A stretch of 27,916 nt of DNA from a virus: IMG/VR virus record IMGVR_UViG_3300050821_012709, positions 1 to 27,916 of that record. One strand, 5' to 3'. The position numbers were made by a program, and so were the translations under genes. Positions 6,781 through 14,130 of the stretch are shown one piece after another. Below the pieces are notes generated by a model. It saw only the letters and a list, made by a program, of their open reading frames with translations, was not told the origin of the DNA and did not search any database. The stretch's first letter is position 1. Each line of letters starts with the position of its first letter.

Positions 6781-6997
6781 ACGCATTATCCCCGATTTCC
6801 AACTGGTAATTGAGGCTTATGGTGCGTTGCGAGAGCGTGAAATGGAGTACAGGGATTTGGAATATGCCGTTGACGAAAAACCAGAAGAACCCCCCCTGTT
6901 GGGGTGACTGGCTCAGACTGAAAATCGGCCCTGGAGAAACGACAATCCCGCCATCGGTGGTCATGTACGGCAGAGCCGGGACAACGGGGATCGTCAT
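6746..6997 (-). CDS. Small tail appendage protein, duplicate of the neighbour's C-terminal domain, 83 aa
   Basis: The segment GFFWFFVNGIFQIPVLHFTL, then SQRTISLNY, then IGDNAYAIYQAV aligns residue by residue with the C-terminal domain of the upstream 242-aa protein (GLFYNGQLLLDPLHYSLSGQ, TITLTF, IGDNLCASYVAA). This is a short beta domain often seen in phage fibre and baseplate proteins. The gene starts by an ATGA overlap with its neighbour and has no clear Shine-Dalgarno, so translation is probably coupled. It overlaps the spike start by about 35 bases. A structural role next to the spike, such as an adaptor or collar, is inferred. Confidence 0.7.
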   Translation of the reverse strand: MTIPVVPALPYMTTDGGIVVSPGPIFSLSQSPQQGGFFWFFVNGIFQIPVLHFTLSQRTISLNYQLEIGDNAYAIYQAVTLNS

Positions 6998-7722
6998 GTC
7001 AAACTCGCGGCCACATACGACGCGCAGAGGTTGTCACCTATGCCGGTATCGAATGTAAGCGTGATGGTTTGCCCGCTCAAGCTATAGTGCAGCGGATCGA
7101 GCAACAGCTGGCCGTTGTAGAACAGCCCTATGATCTGGCCGCTATAGGGCTTGCGGGTTAGCGTGTAGACGTTCCCTGGCGGCGCTGAGAGCGCTTTATA
7201 GCCTGTGGGCATGGACGCGGGCGGCGGCATCGGCTTGGGGCGGGCTGGCTTCGCGAAGCCAAGCTCGGTCAGCTTCACGATCAGGTCGTTGATGTCGGCC
7301 CGCTGCTGCTGAGTCAGCCCCGGAAGGATAATCCAAATATCGGCCGTCACGAACTGAAGCGGCGGCACTCCGATGCCTGGTGCAACCTGGAGCGCGTTGC
7401 TTAGATCGATCGTGCCGCCTCCGGTGAATTGGTAGATCCCCGATTGGACGATGTTCTTTTTGTTGTCTTCAATCGTGATGCAGTAATAAGTCTGATTCAG
7501 CGGGGTGATCTGGTCGTTACCCCACAACGACAAGCCGCCGTCGAAAGTTCCATCCGCGAGCGAATACGCGATCGGCCCCACCTTCGCGAGCATCGATGTG
7601 CCCTCGATCATGGGCAGGATAGCGCCGAAGCCAAACAACACGATCGTTACGGTGCCCTGTTGCACGGGCTGGCCGTTTATATCCTGCAAGGTGCAAGTCA
7701 GCGTGATGTTTGGCGCGGCCAT
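6994..7722 (-). CDS. Tail appendage protein, two beta domains, 242 aa
   Basis: The start is set at the second ATG (7722, MAAPNITLTC) because AGAGGGG lies about 8-9 bases upstream of it but almost touches the first ATG (7728). Residues 1-105 or so form a beta-rich domain (ITLTCTLQDINGQPVQQGTV ... TYYCITIEDN ... GIYQFTG) that resembles carbohydrate-binding or fibre-tip folds. A short helical segment follows (TQQQRADINDLIVKLTEL), then a Pro-rich linker (about 155-170). A C-terminal domain of about 60 residues (YNGQLLLDPLHYSLSG...) is repeated in the next gene. Position just ahead of the spike suggests a spike-attachment or receptor-binding accessory. The function is inferred from context only. 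Confidence 0.7.
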   Translation of the reverse strand: MAAPNITLTCTLQDINGQPVQQGTVTIVLFGFGAILPMIEGTSMLAKVGPIAYSLADGTFDGGLSLWGNDQITPLNQTYYCITIEDNKKNIVQSGIYQFTGGGTIDLSNALQVAPGIGVPPLQFVTADIWIILPGLTQQQRADINDLIVKLTELGFAKPARPKPMPPPASMPTGYKALSAPPGNVYTLTRKPYSGQIIGLFYNGQLLLDPLHYSLSGQTITLTFDTGIGDNLCASYVAASLT

Positions 7723-7735
7723 TTCCATGCCCCTC

Positions 7736-8158
7736 TCAGTCGTACACCATCATTGAGCCGATAATGGCGCGGCGCTTGTGTGCGACCTCGGCACGCAGCA
7801 CGTTATCCGTGAACCACTGGCGCATGGGCTGGTCTACGAATTGGTAGTACAGGGCCTTGTCCACGATCCGCCCTATCTCGTCGCCCTGCTGCCCGAAATA
7901 AATATCGTCAATCGCTCGCGCCAATATCTGAAACGTTTGGCTGTAGCAGTCGAACAGCGGCGCGGTGGTCGGCTCATTGCCGCTCACGTCGCCCGCCCGC
8001 TGTATCGCGTCGATCCAGCTCCCGTCATGCCAGCCGCCCACAACCCGGTTGCGGATGACATAGGCAACTGCCTTCATCGCCGCGATGCTGCCGGTGTGTA
8101 GGGCCTGCTGATAGGCGAAGCCGAACAACTGAGCGCGTTGGAATTGGTCGAGAGTCAT
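7736..8158 (-). CDS. SleB/cell-wall-hydrolase-like phage protein lacking an evident catalytic Glu, 140 aa
   Basis: The segment AAMKAVAYVIRNRVVGGWHD, then GSWIDAIQ, resembles the AVAxVVLNRV core of SleB-type cell wall hydrolases. In those enzymes a catalytic Glu lies in an AEA-like motif some 15-20 residues earlier. Here the corresponding stretch is FAYQQALHTGS, with no Glu. It may therefore be a non-catalytic structural derivative, or the resemblance may be limited to the helical core. The rest (FQILARAIDDIYFGQQGDEI) is helical. The start overlaps the preceding stop (ATGA at 8155-8158). It sits among tail genes, which fits a tail-associated protein. Function is uncertain. Confidence 0.6.
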   Translation of the reverse strand: MTLDQFQRAQLFGFAYQQALHTGSIAAMKAVAYVIRNRVVGGWHDGSWIDAIQRAGDVSGNEPTTAPLFDCYSQTFQILARAIDDIYFGQQGDEIGRIVDKALYYQFVDQPMRQWFTDNVLRAEVAHKRRAIIGSMMVYD

Positions 8159-8334
8159 TCTTCGCTTATGCCGTGCCCTTTCAGCACCCGTTCGCGGTGC
8201 GGCGCTGGTAGATAGTCAAGCCCCCTGATGCTGTGTTGCAGACACCGCCCGGTCTCGGCGGCGCAGCATACCGGGCAAGTGATCGATAGCGTTTCTTCGT
8301 CGTATGCGTTGAAGTCGATTAGCTCTGTCGTCAT
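8155..8334 (-). CDS. Small Cys/His zinc-binding phage protein, 59 aa
   Basis: The start is placed at ATG 8334 (MTTELIDFNAYDEETLSITC) because it forms an ATGA overlap with the stop of the upstream gene; a longer frame is open but would intrude into that gene. The core CPVC...GRCLQ...PHRERV fits the compact CPxC-x(5-7)-C...PHxxR motif I know from many small phage proteins thought to bind one zinc ion. The cellular role is not known; nucleic-acid or protein binding is possible. It is one of at least four small metal-binding candidates in this window. Confidence 0.7.
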   Translation of the reverse strand: MTTELIDFNAYDEETLSITCPVCCAAETGRCLQHSIRGLDYLPAPHRERVLKGHGISEE

Positions 8335-9116
8335 GCGTGACCCCTGTTGTTCCGCAAATCGTAAAGCTGTTGAAGATACCACTTGGAAGCGCTGCGCTCA
8401 TTCACGGGAAAAGCCTTGTGTGCCTCGGTCTCGGTGATGACGCCTTGCGTAATCAGCGACAGAAGCGCCGTGCGCCAGCCCAGGTATTTTGCATACTTCG
8501 GCACTCCATATTCGGTGAATTTCATCATCATCCATTCAGTGCCCACGGGATATTGCAGCGTGGCCACTTGCAGTTTTTTGTCCTGCGAGTGATAAGGCCC
8601 CGGTAGGATCAGGTCCGTCTTGTTGGGGTTCTCGATGACCACCGCCACGCGGCCCATGATGGCGTAACGGTACAGCTCTAAGCGCCCGCGCCCAATGACC
8701 GTCTCCAATCGCATGATGAACTGGACAGGGGTTAGCAGCTCGCCGTAACGCTCGGCCTCATTGTCCTTGCCGATCCAGCGCCCCTGCCCGTCCCACTGGT
8801 CTTTGCGCGTGGCCATCGTATTCAGCTCATGCAGCATCAGGCTCTTTTCTATAAACTCCTGCGAATTTCTAGATTCTTGAACTTCAGTTTTTAATTTTTC
8901 TAAAGCATCGGTCACACGGGGATGCTGCCAGAGCAACTGCTCGGGACCGATATAAAAATAATCGTCGTCTTTTATTTCCGGGGTGAACCCGCCCTGGTCG
9001 ATGTCCTCCGCCGCCTTGCGTAGCTCGCCGGTCATCCAGTGCTCTTTCGGTGCGGACTGGTGCTCAACAGGGATGACTACGCTCGGCGCTTCGCCGTTTT
9101 TAGTTTCTTCGCTCAT
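8331..9116 (-). CDS. Conserved-looking phage protein, 261 aa, function unknown
   Basis: I do not recognise a named family. The N-terminal 35 residues are acidic and Pro-rich. Next come DDDYFYIGPEQLLWQHPRVT, a strongly helical Lys/Glu stretch (about 72-95), an Arg/Leu-rich helical region (TPVQFIMRLETVIGRGRLEL) and a C-terminal TETEAHKAFPVNERSASKWY. No signal peptide or membrane segment is seen. The helical stretch is encoded by a striking run of AT-rich codons (8843-8907). It begins with an ATGA overlap on the large internal-virion-type gene, so a virion or assembly role is likely from context. The start is fixed by this overlap. Confidence 0.65.
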   Translation of the reverse strand: MSEETKNGEAPSVVIPVEHQSAPKEHWMTGELRKAAEDIDQGGFTPEIKDDDYFYIGPEQLLWQHPRVTDALEKLKTEVQESRNSQEFIEKSLMLHELNTMATRKDQWDGQGRWIGKDNEAERYGELLTPVQFIMRLETVIGRGRLELYRYAIMGRVAVVIENPNKTDLILPGPYHSQDKKLQVATLQYPVGTEWMMMKFTEYGVPKYAKYLGWRTALLSLITQGVITETEAHKAFPVNERSASKWYLQQLYDLRNNRGHA

Positions 9117-10741
9117 TGATTCTCCCCGCTGTTCGCGACTTCGGTTACTAACCGGCTGACAATCGGCACGTAAGTTTCGGGCGGTAGCCGGTGCGATACA
9201 GCCCAGACCATCGCGCTGCCAATTTTCGGGTTCGTCTCCATCAGTTGTAGAAACCTTTTCCCCGCGAGATAGGCCGTTGTGCCACCTAGTGTGGTCATGC
9301 CAACCGGCACACCGAAGAGTGAATGCAACACAGTTTCGCCCGCCGCCGCTTTCGCAAAGGTTCTGACTGTGACGTTTTGAATCGCGTCTCTCATGCGATC
9401 GCGGCCCGCCCGCGTCAAATTCGCATCCGCAATGTCGTCTAAGTTTTGCCGAATCCCCGGCCCTAGAACGTCATCCATCACCGTTTGGCCTTGCGTACCT
9501 ATGCCCCACTGCTGGCGGAGTTTCAACAAACCCTGTTTTAATTTCATGCCGTTCAAACCGCCGTCTTCGGCTGCATTCTCGGTGAGATTAGAAATCTGGT
9601 TTAGCTTCAGGGCCTTGTAATAGCTGCGCTTTGCTACATCGTGGTCTACGGGATCGGCTGCGCCTTTGGCTTCGTTCCAGAAATCCTCCATCTGCCTATC
9701 AGTTCGCGCAGCGCGGGCGACGTTCTCCTGGCTGTCGCTCTCGGTCAGCGCCTGGTGTGCCGCTTCCTGCCGATCGCGTAGCAGGCTGAATCTTCCGCCG
9801 CTCTCATCATCTAAAACTTTATAAACATCATCGCCAACCGACTTTACCTGGTCTACAGCTTGGGGAAAGCTGGTCACCTTGCCGGTGTACTTCTCCGGGT
9901 CTAGCTGCGTCCACCAGGGTTGCCCCGCGTCCTCGCGGATTTGATTCACTTCGTTGATGTGCCGCCCTACGATGTCCTGCGAGGCCTTCTGAATCGCTGC
10001 GTTGGCGGCTTCGTCTTTGGCTGTCTGCGCGATCTTGGCCGCGCCGCCGCCCTCGATGTTCCTTACGATCGCAGGTACGGCGCTTGCCCCGCCTTCCAAA
10101 AGGCCCGCGGTTCCCCCGCCGATGACTGCGGAAGCAATCCCCGCGCCTACACTGCCGGTTTTCGCCGCCGTCTGCGTGCCGCTGAGTGTGCCCTGTTCTA
10201 CTCCGGTTGTGAGTCCCGTTTTCACAGCGCGGGCTAGCTCTCCATCCGATTCTAAAGTTTTTAGAAAAGGTAAAACCTTCTGCATTTTCTCGGTGTACGA
10301 AAGTCCCTTGAGCGCTTCGTTTCCCAGAGCGTATTCGGCTACGCCTTCCATGAACTTTCCCGCTTGTTCATCCGGGGTATCTCCGCCCTTCCCGATGTCT
10401 GCCAGCCGTTGTAAAAATTTCTGCCGGCGATCTTCGCCGGGTATGAGGCTCACTCCGGGGATCTTCTCTAGCAGCTGCCCCGTGCCGCTAACGGTTTCCG
10501 CTCCGCCGCGTAGTATCCCCCCCACTCTGCCGGTAACTCCGCCCACGCTTCCCATCGTGTCTAAAACCTGCTCGGGCAGGCCCTGCGGGACAGGCGTGAC
10601 CGGCTGTCCGGTCGGCGCGGCCTGTCCGGTGCCGCCTGCGGTCGGCTCAAGCGTAATCCCAGGCGGAGGGCCGGACGTGCCTCCGCCGTTGCTGCTGCCT
10701 ACTGGCGGACTTAGCGTAATTCCAGGCGGAGGACCGTCCAT
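9113..10741 (-). CDS. Large internal-virion/ejection-type protein, 542 aa
   Basis: The start ATG 10741 has GAGG 9 bases upstream. The N-terminus has two copies of SGPPPGITL-like sequence (GPPPGITLSPPVGSS and GPPPGITLEPTAGG), followed by a Gly/Pro-rich linker to about residue 90. The body is Ala/Gly rich and helical, with a hydrophobic glycine-rich stretch near 195-230 (SVGAGIASAVIGGGTAGLL) that could insert into membranes. The C-terminal half is charged and helical. Length, composition and placement after the tail-nozzle gene and before the appendage genes match the ejected internal proteins of short-tailed phages, which enter the host with the DNA. No enzymatic domain is seen. It overlaps the next gene by ATGA. 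Confidence 0.65.
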   Translation of the reverse strand: MDGPPPGITLSPPVGSSNGGGTSGPPPGITLEPTAGGTGQAAPTGQPVTPVPQGLPEQVLDTMGSVGGVTGRVGGILRGGAETVSGTGQLLEKIPGVSLIPGEDRRQKFLQRLADIGKGGDTPDEQAGKFMEGVAEYALGNEALKGLSYTEKMQKVLPFLKTLESDGELARAVKTGLTTGVEQGTLSGTQTAAKTGSVGAGIASAVIGGGTAGLLEGGASAVPAIVRNIEGGGAAKIAQTAKDEAANAAIQKASQDIVGRHINEVNQIREDAGQPWWTQLDPEKYTGKVTSFPQAVDQVKSVGDDVYKVLDDESGGRFSLLRDRQEAAHQALTESDSQENVARAARTDRQMEDFWNEAKGAADPVDHDVAKRSYYKALKLNQISNLTENAAEDGGLNGMKLKQGLLKLRQQWGIGTQGQTVMDDVLGPGIRQNLDDIADANLTRAGRDRMRDAIQNVTVRTFAKAAAGETVLHSLFGVPVGMTTLGGTTAYLAGKRFLQLMETNPKIGSAMVWAVSHRLPPETYVPIVSRLVTEVANSGENQ

Positions 10742-10747
10742 AGTTTT

Positions 10748-12754
10748 TTACCTCGTCGCGGCAGGAGTCGCAGGATGCCAGCCGCTTGCATCCTGATAGC
10801 CTGCATATTTCCCGCTCGCATCGCGGCCAATTTGCGCCCCTGGTGGAAGGTTCGCGGGTACATCGCTAGGCGTACCGCCGCCGCCTGCTCCTTGCTGATA
10901 AGGCACGCCCATGATGTGCTGATAGGCCCCTTGCGCCGCTGGTCCGAAGATCGGGATAGGCGCGACGGCAGCGGGCGGCGAGCCTGAATTCCATTGGTTC
11001 TGCAAGCCTTCTAGCTTGCCGGAAAGCAGCTTGATAAACGCTTTCGCGTTGCCCCTTGTTTCCTGCGGAGACCACGCATTTATGCGGCTGCTCCATTCGT
11101 CCTTGTCCTTTTCGGTGATCGAACCCGCCTGATACGCTCTGCCCAATTCCCCAACTAAAGCCGTCTTCGCGTCTTTTAGATCCATAGCTTTTTGGTTTCC
11201 AAAAAACCGCTCCGCCGCGCCTACTATCGGCGTCGAGGCTAACCAACTGGCATTGTCATACATCGTCTGCATGTGCATCATGGCGGTGTTGATCGCGTTG
11301 ATTCCATCCGCTGGCTTGCCACTGGTGAACGCCTTGCGCGTGGCCGCATAAGCTGGCGCACGGGTGAAGTCGTAACCGGGATAAGCGAGCGCAACCTGTT
11401 TGGCCAAGAGCTGCATCGCCGGACTTCTGCCAAACGAAACATCCGTCTTTCGCCCTTCTCCGATTTCTCGCACCAGCGACTGAGTGCCTGCATCGAGCGA
11501 ATTTAGATAGTTCTGGCGCACACCGTTTACCGGGACTTCGTTCAAAGCTGCTTGCGCGTTCACGTCCTCTGCGCCCGTGTTGCGTAAGTTCGTCGCCTTT
11601 TGCTCGGCTAGATCGGCGGATGCCCTCTTTTCTCTCGTGCCCGCCTGCTTTTCCTCCAGATCGGCCTTTGCCGTTTGCGGCGCATATTGGGCCTTGATTT
11701 CGGCCTCGGTAGTCCCCGCTACCTGCTGGCGTCTTGCCAGCGCCGCGCCCGAATCCAGATTCCATTTGTTGTTCATCAGCTCCAGATCACGCTCTACAGA
11801 CCCCTCGGGTAGCTCCGTCTCTACCGTGTGGCCGCCCTCTTTGGAATCGTCGGGAATCCATTGCCTGCCCTTGGTGCCTTTGGGCAATGGCGCGTCCATG
11901 CGATCGGGCGGGATTTCCCAGAACTGCACCCCTTGGGCGGTGTGGACCGGCATGATGTTGGCGTTGTTGAAATGATCCTGCCAGATGTTCGGCGCAACCT
12001 GCTTGATGGTGTGGAAGTCTTCGGAGTTATAGAAACCGGGAATGGCGTGGCCGCCCATCGCCTTATAGCGATCCTGCTGCTGATTGGCCCATTCCTGTTG
12101 CTCTTTGCCGTACTCGAAGCCCTGGCGATCGTGCGCTAATGCCATCTCCGCGATCTTCATTTGCTGAATCTGCAAGGTGGCCTTGTCCATCTTGGCCTGC
12201 CGCTGCATCTGCCATGTTTTCGTTGCTTCCTCATCCTTCAGCGCATCCGCCTTCGCCCGATCGTTTAATCCCCCCTGTAATCCCGCGTTAAGCGCCCTTC
12301 CTGCGCCTCCTGCACCCTGACCGGCTGCTAACCCTCTCCCTGCGCCCTGGAGAGCTGCTAGGCCCACTCTGGCCCATTGCTGTGCATGGGTCTGTGGCGG
12401 GTGCTGGATGAATTTGTTGCCGTCCTGGTCGATGTAGACTTCCCCGCCCTGGGTGCCGCTCAGAAACTTGCCTACCTCGTCTATGACCCCTTGCATTCCG
12501 TGGCGTCTCAGCGGCTGGAGAACGACCGGCGCGGCGGTGTTCTGTGCCGGTGCGATGCCCTGCGCGGTCTGCCATGCCTGCGTCTCGGCCTTAGCTGCCG
12601 GGTGCGAAGCCGCGATCATGGCATCGCTCGGCGGCGCGGGCGGGTTGCCGGTAGTCGGCGGCGGCGAGCTGGTGCTGCTGTCCGCTGGCGGCGGCGGCGC
12701 GGGCGGCGGTGTCGCCGTCGAGGGTCCGATTCCGATGTCTGGTGCGTCTGCCAT
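10748..12754 (-). CDS. Large internal-virion/ejection-type protein, 668 aa
   Basis: The N-terminal 45 residues are almost entirely Pro, Ala, Ser and Thr. A Gly/Ala-rich helical segment follows (VGLAALQGAGRGLAAGQGAG, about 128-150), then long coiled-coil-like helices rich in Gln, Lys and Glu (about 165-230 and 335-390). A C-terminal helical region contains INAINTAMMHMQTMYDNASW, followed by KTALVGELGRAYQAGS and the tail PAAQGAYQHIMGVPYQQ. The INxAIxHMxxL...VAxELxxxYxxG pattern is one I have seen in internal virion proteins of podovirus-like environmental phages. The probable role is in the ejectosome that carries DNA across the cell envelope. GGGA about 5 bases, or AAGG about 10, before the ATG supports the start. 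There are no cysteines of note and no signal peptide. Confidence 0.65.
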   Translation of the reverse strand: MADAPDIGIGPSTATPPPAPPPPADSSTSSPPPTTGNPPAPPSDAMIAASHPAAKAETQAWQTAQGIAPAQNTAAPVVLQPLRRHGMQGVIDEVGKFLSGTQGGEVYIDQDGNKFIQHPPQTHAQQWARVGLAALQGAGRGLAAGQGAGGAGRALNAGLQGGLNDRAKADALKDEEATKTWQMQRQAKMDKATLQIQQMKIAEMALAHDRQGFEYGKEQQEWANQQQDRYKAMGGHAIPGFYNSEDFHTIKQVAPNIWQDHFNNANIMPVHTAQGVQFWEIPPDRMDAPLPKGTKGRQWIPDDSKEGGHTVETELPEGSVERDLELMNNKWNLDSGAALARRQQVAGTTEAEIKAQYAPQTAKADLEEKQAGTREKRASADLAEQKATNLRNTGAEDVNAQAALNEVPVNGVRQNYLNSLDAGTQSLVREIGEGRKTDVSFGRSPAMQLLAKQVALAYPGYDFTRAPAYAATRKAFTSGKPADGINAINTAMMHMQTMYDNASWLASTPIVGAAERFFGNQKAMDLKDAKTALVGELGRAYQAGSITEKDKDEWSSRINAWSPQETRGNAKAFIKLLSGKLEGLQNQWNSGSPPAAVAPIPIFGPAAQGAYQHIMGVPYQQGAGGGGTPSDVPANLPPGAQIGRDASGKYAGYQDASGWHPATPAATR

Positions 12755-12828
12755 AAAGTCCCGCCTTAGATGTATTCAGAGCCTGAATTTTGGGTTGCTT
12801 GATAAACCCCTTGGTAACCGCTTGTATC

Positions 12829-12847
12829 AGCGCCGCTCCCCGGCGCT
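12829..12847 (-). other. Short GC-rich hairpin at the end of an internal-virion gene
   Basis: AGCGCCG (12829-12835) pairs with CGGCGCT (12841-12847) across a 5-base loop. It covers the stop codon of the 200-aa gene and lies at the edge of the 91-base gap before the 668-aa gene. No U-run follows on the minus strand, so it is not a standard intrinsic terminator. It may limit transcript decay or read-through between the two genes. Confidence 0.4.
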
Positions 12848-13448
12848 AGACTCCCCCCAGGGCCATCCCTCCTATATTGCCCGCCGCTCCGATCGCCGCA
12901 TTGATCCAGCTATTCTGCTGCGTTGCGATCTGGTTTGCCGTGCTTGCCGCCGCACCCCCGGCGCTGGTGGCCGCGCCAGAGAACCCTACCGGGTCGGTCA
13001 TCTTCGCGGCGTTTGTCATCCCCTGCGCCGCATTGAGCCAGTTCTGATAGCCCTGCTCATACGACCCTTGGGTGATTCCTAGCCGCTCGCTCGCCTCCTG
13101 GCTGGCGGCGGAGGATGCCAGCTGCCCCTTGATCGTCGCCGTGGCTCCGCTCGGGATCGCGATGTTGCCGCCGCCCTGCGCGGCCAGCTGTTCGCCCACC
13201 GCTTGCGCGGCCTGCCCGTAGTTCTGCGCGGTCTGGTCGGTCACCTGGGTATTCAGGTTGGCCTTTTCTTCCGGCGAGAATCCCTCCTGGCTCGGCCCTG
13301 CGGCAAAGATCGGCTGATATACGGCTCGCATCTGCGCGAGGATGTCTTGATCCTGACTCCATGATGTTTCCTGCTGCTGCATGGCCTCAGACATGAATTG
13401 CTGCTGCTGCGTCTCGATCTGTGACTGTTGTGGAGTAGAGCCGCACAT
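12846..13448 (-). CDS. Gln-rich internal-virion/ejection-type protein, 200 aa
   Basis: It begins MCGSTPQQSQIETQQQQFMS. It continues with ILAQMRAVYQPIFAAGPSQE and GFSPEEKANLNTQVTDQTAQ, then GGGNIAIPSGATATI and a C-terminal TANQIATQQNSWINAAIGAA. I recognise this overall pattern (MCG start, PIxAAGPxQEGFSPxE, TDQTAxNY, GGGN, the final NSWINAAIGAxG) from a set of conserved phage proteins encoded next to tail and internal proteins. The Ala/Gly/Gln composition and a glycine-rich end suggest a helical, possibly membrane-active, ejected protein. GGGG lies 7 bases before the start, and the upstream gene ends 2 bases before it. Confidence 0.7.
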   Translation of the reverse strand: MCGSTPQQSQIETQQQQFMSEAMQQQETSWSQDQDILAQMRAVYQPIFAAGPSQEGFSPEEKANLNTQVTDQTAQNYGQAAQAVGEQLAAQGGGNIAIPSGATATIKGQLASSAASQEASERLGITQGSYEQGYQNWLNAAQGMTNAAKMTDPVGFSGAATSAGGAAASTANQIATQQNSWINAAIGAAGNIGGMALGGV

Positions 13449-13450
13449 AG

Positions 13451-13903
13451 TCAGACCCCGATTTCTTTCTCCAACCTAAAATCTTTAGTTTTCGAGAAAT
13501 TTAGTTTTTTCACGGCAAACGAGACCAGGCCCTGAGAGTGGCTGTCAAAGGCCAGATGACTAACCCCGTGGTCGCGCAACTTCCCCTCTAGCCAGTCCAG
13601 CCCTACCATCAGCGCTCGCCCTACCCGCAACGCCTGCTCGCGTGTGTACTCGGGTGCAAATTGGATGTGAATGTCTACCGAATCCGCACCCGTTTGAATC
13701 AGCTTTAGAAAAAAGACGCGCCCCTCGGCATCGAGAAGCATGTAGCTGTCACGGGTCGAGGTTTGTTCCAGCCAGAAGTCCGGCGCGGTTAAATCCTTGT
13801 GGTCGGGATCGGCCAGCGTCCAATGGATCGCGAACGTGCGATCGGTCTCGTCAACCGGCCTCAGCATGTAGCGATCAAAATGGAATGTGCGGCTGGCGCT
13901 CAT
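13451..13903 (-). CDS. GNAT-like acetyltransferase-fold protein, 150 aa
   Basis: The layout resembles phage-encoded GNAT-like proteins: an N-terminal YMLRPVDETDRTFAIHWTLA, a central strand GRVFFLKLIQTGADSVDIHI, then a helix after QFAPEYTREQALRVGRALMV, and a final LAFDSHSQGLVSFAVKKLNF. The last segment matches the usual GNAT end, where a side chain set (FxSxS...LxxFxxKxLxF) closes the cofactor site. A clear Q/RxxGxG/A acetyl-CoA loop is not obvious, so catalytic activity is uncertain. It overlaps its upstream neighbour by ATGA and lies among virion genes. Similar proteins are found in short-tailed phages, with unknown targets. Confidence 0.6.
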   Translation of the reverse strand: MSASRTFHFDRYMLRPVDETDRTFAIHWTLADPDHKDLTAPDFWLEQTSTRDSYMLLDAEGRVFFLKLIQTGADSVDIHIQFAPEYTREQALRVGRALMVGLDWLEGKLRDHGVSHLAFDSHSQGLVSFAVKKLNFSKTKDFRLEKEIGV

Positions 13904-14130
13904 GGCAGGATCGACCTCCGCGTTGGCACGATGGTTTTGCCGTAAAACTGGCGGGTGATGCCGTCCACGTCCGTAGACATGGCGGGCAGCGACGAAATAA
14001 AAACCGGGCTTAGTTTTAGATGTTGCGGCAGATCGGGCGGCATCTGCGGCGGCGGCTGCACGGGCAGCGGCGCTGATATACGGCGCATGTTCGACGTGTC
14101 TACAGCTCGGCTTTGTGCGGGGGTTGGCAT
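13900..14130 (-). CDS. Small Pro-rich conserved phage protein, 76 aa
   Basis: The central part is Pro-rich (SAPLPVQPPPQMPPDLPQHL). The end, AMSTDVDGITRQFYGKTIVP then RRSILP, follows a pattern (TDVDGxTRQFxGxxVxPxRR) I associate with small proteins in related phage late operons. The start ATG shares one base with the stop of the nozzle gene (TAATG), and AAGGAG lies about 11 bases upstream. The stop overlaps the GNAT-like start. No transmembrane segment or signal is seen. A small virion or assembly component is likely, but unproven. Confidence 0.65.
   Translation of the reverse strand: MPTPAQSRAVDTSNMRRISAPLPVQPPPQMPPDLPQHLKLSPVFISSLPAMSTDVDGITRQFYGKTIVPTRRSILP

Noticed and set aside
10002-10796. 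264-aa plus-strand open frame rich in Pro, Ser and Val
   Set aside because: It is antisense to the 542-aa virion gene, whose codon use and overlaps are convincing; the Pro/Ser-rich translation is what the complement of a Gly/Ala-rich GC-rich gene gives.
12453-13082. 209-aa plus-strand open frame
   Set aside because: It spans the antisense of two internal-virion genes and reads as low-complexity Ala/Gly/Arg sequence.
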